Source of the DNA: a candidate division CSSED10-310 bacterium
GTDB taxonomy: Bacteria > CSSED10-310 > JAFGJC01
NCBI GenBank assembly: GCA_016929305.1
Contig: JAFGJC010000046.1
Coordinates: forward strand, 1-8,541
Reading direction: 5' to 3'
DNA length: 8,541 bases
How positions within the stretch are numbered: position 1 is the first letter of the stretch; each line of letters opens with the position of its first letter. The notes below the pieces were generated by a model that had not been told where the DNA came from, searched no databases, and was given only the letters and a program-made list of their open reading frames with translations. Position numbers and translations under genes: made by a program. Positions 6,183-8,541 of this stretch are shown here, piece by piece.

Positions 6183-7142
6183 ATGCAGTACATTTTCGGC
6201 CCGGTTGCTTCGCGGCGACTTGGACGGTCTTTAGGAATCGATTTAATCCCATTCAAGACATGCACGTTGAATTGCAGGTATTGCGAATGTGGGCCAACAA
6301 CCCATTTAACAATTGAAAGACGGAAATTTGGCCCGGAAACCCAAATTCTGGACGAGATCGAATATTCTGTTACCAAGCTACAAGATCAGATAGATTTTAT
6401 AACTTTTGCCGGATCAGGAGAACCTACATTAAGTCTTTCCTTGTCCAGTGCCATAAAAAAAATAAAGGAGATCTCAACAGTCCCGGTTGCTATGCTGACC
6501 AACGGCACACTTCTCTATCGCCCTGATGTTCTGTTAGATATCAGTTCTATCGATGTACTTATACCCTCCCTGGACGTTGTTAATGCGGATATGTTTGACT
6601 ACTTAAACAGACCACATCCCGATCTTTGTTTTGACCAATACATTGAGGGTTTGAAACAGCTTCGTAAAAAATATCAAAATACCCTCTGGCTCGAAATTTT
6701 GTTATGCAAAGGAATAAATGATTCCGCAAAAGATTTAGAACTGATGAAAAAATTACTTCAGGAAATCAATCCTGATGCCATCCAGATGAATACAGTCTTC
6801 AGACCTGGCACAGATCCTGACTTAAAACCTTTAAGCGAAGCTGAACTCTCAACGATACAGAGGTTTCTCGGATATCCGGAATCACCCAGACCAGCGATTA
6901 TTGGAGGTATTCCGGTACAAGAAAGTCCGGAAAGTTTGCCAACAAAACGCATTCGTGAAATATTGCAGCGCAGACCTTCAACTGTTGACGATCTGGCGAA
7001 TGGATTACAAGTCTCTCTAACCACGGTCAGACAAGTTATTCATCGATTATCAAAGAATGAATCACTAATAGCCACAAACAAGAACGGACAGATTTTTTAT
7101 TCACTAGCTGGTGACAAAAACAGTACACATGATGCAGTTTAA
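6183..7142 (+). CDS. COG0731-type radical SAM protein with C-terminal winged helix
   Basis: A 319-residue radical SAM enzyme. Cys27-x3-Cys31-x2-Cys34 forms the [4Fe-4S]-binding motif, with one more cysteine at 36. G-S-G-E-P-T (77-82) is the SAM-contacting glycine-rich motif. The N-terminal G-P-V-A-S-R-R-L-G-R-S-L-G-I-D is a hallmark of the COG0731 group, related to the archaeal and eukaryotic tRNA-wyosine synthase TYW1. Bacteria are not known to make wyosine, so the substrate is unknown; RNA is possible. Residues 256-308 look like a winged helix-turn-helix (T-V-D-D-L-A-N-G-L then T-T-V-R-Q-V-I-H-R-L), suggesting nucleic-acid binding or an interaction domain. Start ATG 6183 is preferred because the family-conserved part begins there and the promoter's predicted transcript start (about 6156) lies after the upstream GTG and TTG codons. 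There is no strong Shine-Dalgarno. Its 3' end overlaps the HAD gene by 14 bp, implying co-expression. Confidence 0.9.
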   Translation: MQYIFGPVASRRLGRSLGIDLIPFKTCTLNCRYCECGPTTHLTIERRKFGPETQILDEIEYSVTKLQDQIDFITFAGSGEPTLSLSLSSAIKKIKEISTVPVAMLTNGTLLYRPDVLLDISSIDVLIPSLDVVNADMFDYLNRPHPDLCFDQYIEGLKQLRKKYQNTLWLEILLCKGINDSAKDLELMKKLLQEINPDAIQMNTVFRPGTDPDLKPLSEAELSTIQRFLGYPESPRPAIIGGIPVQESPESLPTKRIREILQRRPSTVDDLANGLQVSLTTVRQVIHRLSKNESLIATNKNGQIFYSLAGDKNSTHDAV

Positions 7143-7803
7143 AAGTGTTTGTTTCGATCTGTTCGATACACTCATTATTTTCGATGACAACCGGTATCAT
7201 GCAGATCTTTCGAATATAGCCAAAATACTTGGATTTGATACAGAAACTTTTCATCAGGCATTTCGCCGCACACAAGATGCAGCACTCGCCGGAATTTTTG
7301 AAACTGTAGAAGATCGATATCAAGCAATATTGAATCAAATTAATCATTTTTCCGAGTCAAATCTAAATGAGCTAATTCGTCTTGAAAATGAGGCATTATT
7401 GAATTGTGTCACACTGGTTCCCGGCGTGCAGGAAATGTTGATTTCTTTGGTATCTCATGGAAAAACACTTGCCGTCATATCAAATTCCAGCGCAACAGGC
7501 TTAAAGATTATGGATTTATTAAAGATATCGAAACATTTCGACGAAAAAATATTTTCATTCATCGAAAAAATAGCTAAACCTGATCCCGCCATTTACCTTC
7601 TGGGATGCGATCGTCTAGGAACATTGCCGGAAGATGTCGCTTTTGTTAGTGACGGCGACAAGAATGAGCTTGAGGGTGCAGCAAAAGCTGGAATTACTCC
7701 CGTTCGTTTTGATCCATCCAGACAATATGAATCAGCGGCATTACCTCCCGGCACGTATGAATGTAGATCTGTTGAGGAGTTGACACATTTCCTGTTGATT
7801 TAA
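7129..7803 (+). CDS. HAD-superfamily hydrolase (probable small-molecule phosphatase)
   Basis: A 224-residue cytoplasmic HAD hydrolase that likely removes phosphate from a small metabolite. Motif I is F-D-L-F-D-T-L with nucleophile Asp10 and acid/base Asp13. Motif II is V-I-S-N-S (Ser118). The motif III lysine is Lys150 in A-K-P-D-P. Motif IV is S-D-G-D-K-N-E-L (Asp175, Glu180), the GDGxxxEL variant with the usual leading glycine replaced by serine. A helical cap lies between motifs I and II (about 20-95), as in COG1011/beta-phosphoglucomutase-like members. The substrate cannot be told. The start lies inside the end of the radical SAM gene: ATG 7129 or adjacent ATG 7132 (14- or 11-bp overlap); GTG 7111 would give a longer overlap. 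None has a clear Shine-Dalgarno, so translational coupling is likely. The 3' end overlaps the opposing barrel gene by 4 bp. Confidence 0.9.
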   Translation: MMQFKSVCFDLFDTLIIFDDNRYHADLSNIAKILGFDTETFHQAFRRTQDAALAGIFETVEDRYQAILNQINHFSESNLNELIRLENEALLNCVTLVPGVQEMLISLVSHGKTLAVISNSSATGLKIMDLLKISKHFDEKIFSFIEKIAKPDPAIYLLGCDRLGTLPEDVAFVSDGDKNELEGAAKAGITPVRFDPSRQYESAALPPGTYECRSVEELTHFLLI

Positions 7804-8541
7804 AAACTACGTCTGATGGACCACTGATAGACCCAATCATTACCGATTGATTTAAAATCAGTTTTTCGAGCCCATTCAAAATGCCATTCGACACCTATAA
7901 ACCAAAAATTTATACCCATTCCCACAGATCCATAAAGATCTCCTTCGACTTCAGATGTGTCCGGATCATCAAATGTGTCTCTGAATGATTCGCCCTTACT
8001 CCATACTGCACCTGCATCTGCAAACAATTTACCGCGAAATCCATAAAACCCTACTCCCCCGGGAAATTGAATGCGATCAACAAGAGGAAATCGAAGTTCC
8101 AGGTTCGTCAATGCCACGTAATTGCCGACAATGGTGTTATAATCATATCCACGAATCGTATTGTAACCACCCACACCGTACAACTCCGGCGGATCACCAC
8201 TGGACAGAATACCCCACTCTCGAAATGCAAAGAGTGAACGTTTACCGATCGGCACATACGCGCGGTAATCAAAATAAGTGTTGGTATAATCTTCGTATTC
8301 ACTGGAAAAAGTAATTGGAATTCTAACTGAAATCCTGAATCGTTGCCCGCTATAGGCTTCTGCATATCCTGTCAAAGGTTTGAAGCGAGTTGTATCACCG
8401 ACAACTGCAGGCTCAATAAAACTGAATTTCTCATTGTTGGCTATTAATCCGGGAATTTCGAAATCATAATCCTTGGTAAAAAATCCGGCATTGAGTTCTA
8501 CTCTGTAAAATGTCGTGATCGGATAGGAATACTGAGCGAAA
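7800..8541 (-). CDS. Outer-membrane beta-barrel protein, Omp85/D15-like C-terminal barrel (N-terminal part outside window)
   Basis: The reading frame is open from the right edge to the TAA stop, giving 246 residues of the C-terminal end; a TTG at 8375 lies inside the barrel and is not a start. The sequence is built of alternating hydrophobic and polar strands with many aromatic residues. Residues 124-132 (G-G-Y-N-T-I-R-G-Y, about 8145-8171) resemble the GG-x-RGY lock motif of the Omp85/D15 superfamily, and are followed by L-T-N-L-E-L-R-F-P-L and F-A-D-A-G-A-V-W, typical of these barrels. The last residues W-S-I-R-R-S-F end in phenylalanine, with aromatic or hydrophobic residues at -5, -7 and -9, the BAM recognition signature. 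Barrels of this type occur at the end of BamA/TamA proteins and of larger proteins with beta-propeller or peptidase-like N-terminal parts; which applies here cannot be seen. It converges on the HAD gene. Confidence 0.85.
   Translation of the reverse strand, partial: FAQYSYPITTFYRVELNAGFFTKDYDFEIPGLIANNEKFSFIEPAVVGDTTRFKPLTGYAEAYSGQRFRISVRIPITFSSEYEDYTNTYFDYRAYVPIGKRSLFAFREWGILSSGDPPELYGVGGYNTIRGYDYNTIVGNYVALTNLELRFPLVDRIQFPGGVGFYGFRGKLFADAGAVWSKGESFRDTFDDPDTSEVEGDLYGSVGMGINFWFIGVEWHFEWARKTDFKSIGNDWVYQWSIRRSF

Noticed and set aside
6091..6252. N-terminal extension of the TatB-like gene
   Set aside because: The extra residues have no Tat similarity and would overlap the divergent promoter and the radical SAM gene. 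The family start is M-M-G-I at 6090.
7780..7785. TTGACA inside the end of the HAD gene as a + strand promoter
   Set aside because: No suitable -10 follows at 16-18 bp, and it would only drive antisense of the barrel gene.
8373..8375. TTG as the start of the outer-membrane barrel gene
   Set aside because: The frame is open to the right edge and the translated upstream part still shows barrel-like strands, so the gene is cut by the window.

Overview
The window is a gene-dense, AT-leaning bacterial chromosome segment. It holds seven protein genes (two cut by the window edges) and one tRNA gene. A Gram-negative, double-membrane organism is indicated by the outer-membrane beta-barrel at the right edge, which has an Omp85-like GG-x-RGY motif and ends in phenylalanine. 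A TatB/TatC pair, a COG0731-type radical SAM enzyme and a PEGA/PDZ protein would suit a Desulfobacterota-like or other uncultured anaerobic lineage, but the sequence alone does not settle the taxonomy. No transposase, phage gene, CRISPR array, toxin-antitoxin pair or other mobile or defence module was seen.

Left part (1-2718, + strand): the 3' part of a PEGA-PDZ-helical repeat protein is followed after 18 bp by a MATE-family multidrug/solute exporter. Middle (2747-4977): tRNA-Leu(CAG) on the - strand is divergent from rnr (RNase R) on the + strand. The best promoter for the tRNA (perfect TTGACA, 17-bp spacer, CATTAT) lies over the ribosome-binding site and start codon of rnr. Next, tatB-tatC run on the - strand (6090 to 4969), and tatC meets rnr tail-to-tail with a 9-bp overlap.

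Right part (6183-8541): a 92-bp divergent region separates tatB from a + strand pair, a COG0731 radical SAM protein with a C-terminal winged helix and an overlapping HAD-family phosphatase. An extended -10 promoter (TGCTATACT) is placed to drive this pair and supports the ATG at 6183 as the start. The HAD gene converges with the outer-membrane barrel gene, and the two share a palindromic TTAA that supplies both stop codons.

Most of the content is housekeeping: RNA decay, protein export, efflux and a tRNA. The less understood parts are the PEGA-PDZ protein, the radical SAM + HAD pair (a family related to tRNA wyosine synthases whose bacterial role is not settled) and the barrel whose N-terminal part lies outside the window. 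I found no convincing new multi-gene system. The most distinctive signals are regulatory and architectural: a tRNA promoter embedded in the rnr start, terminator-like and palindromic sequences at gene ends, and overlapping convergent stops.
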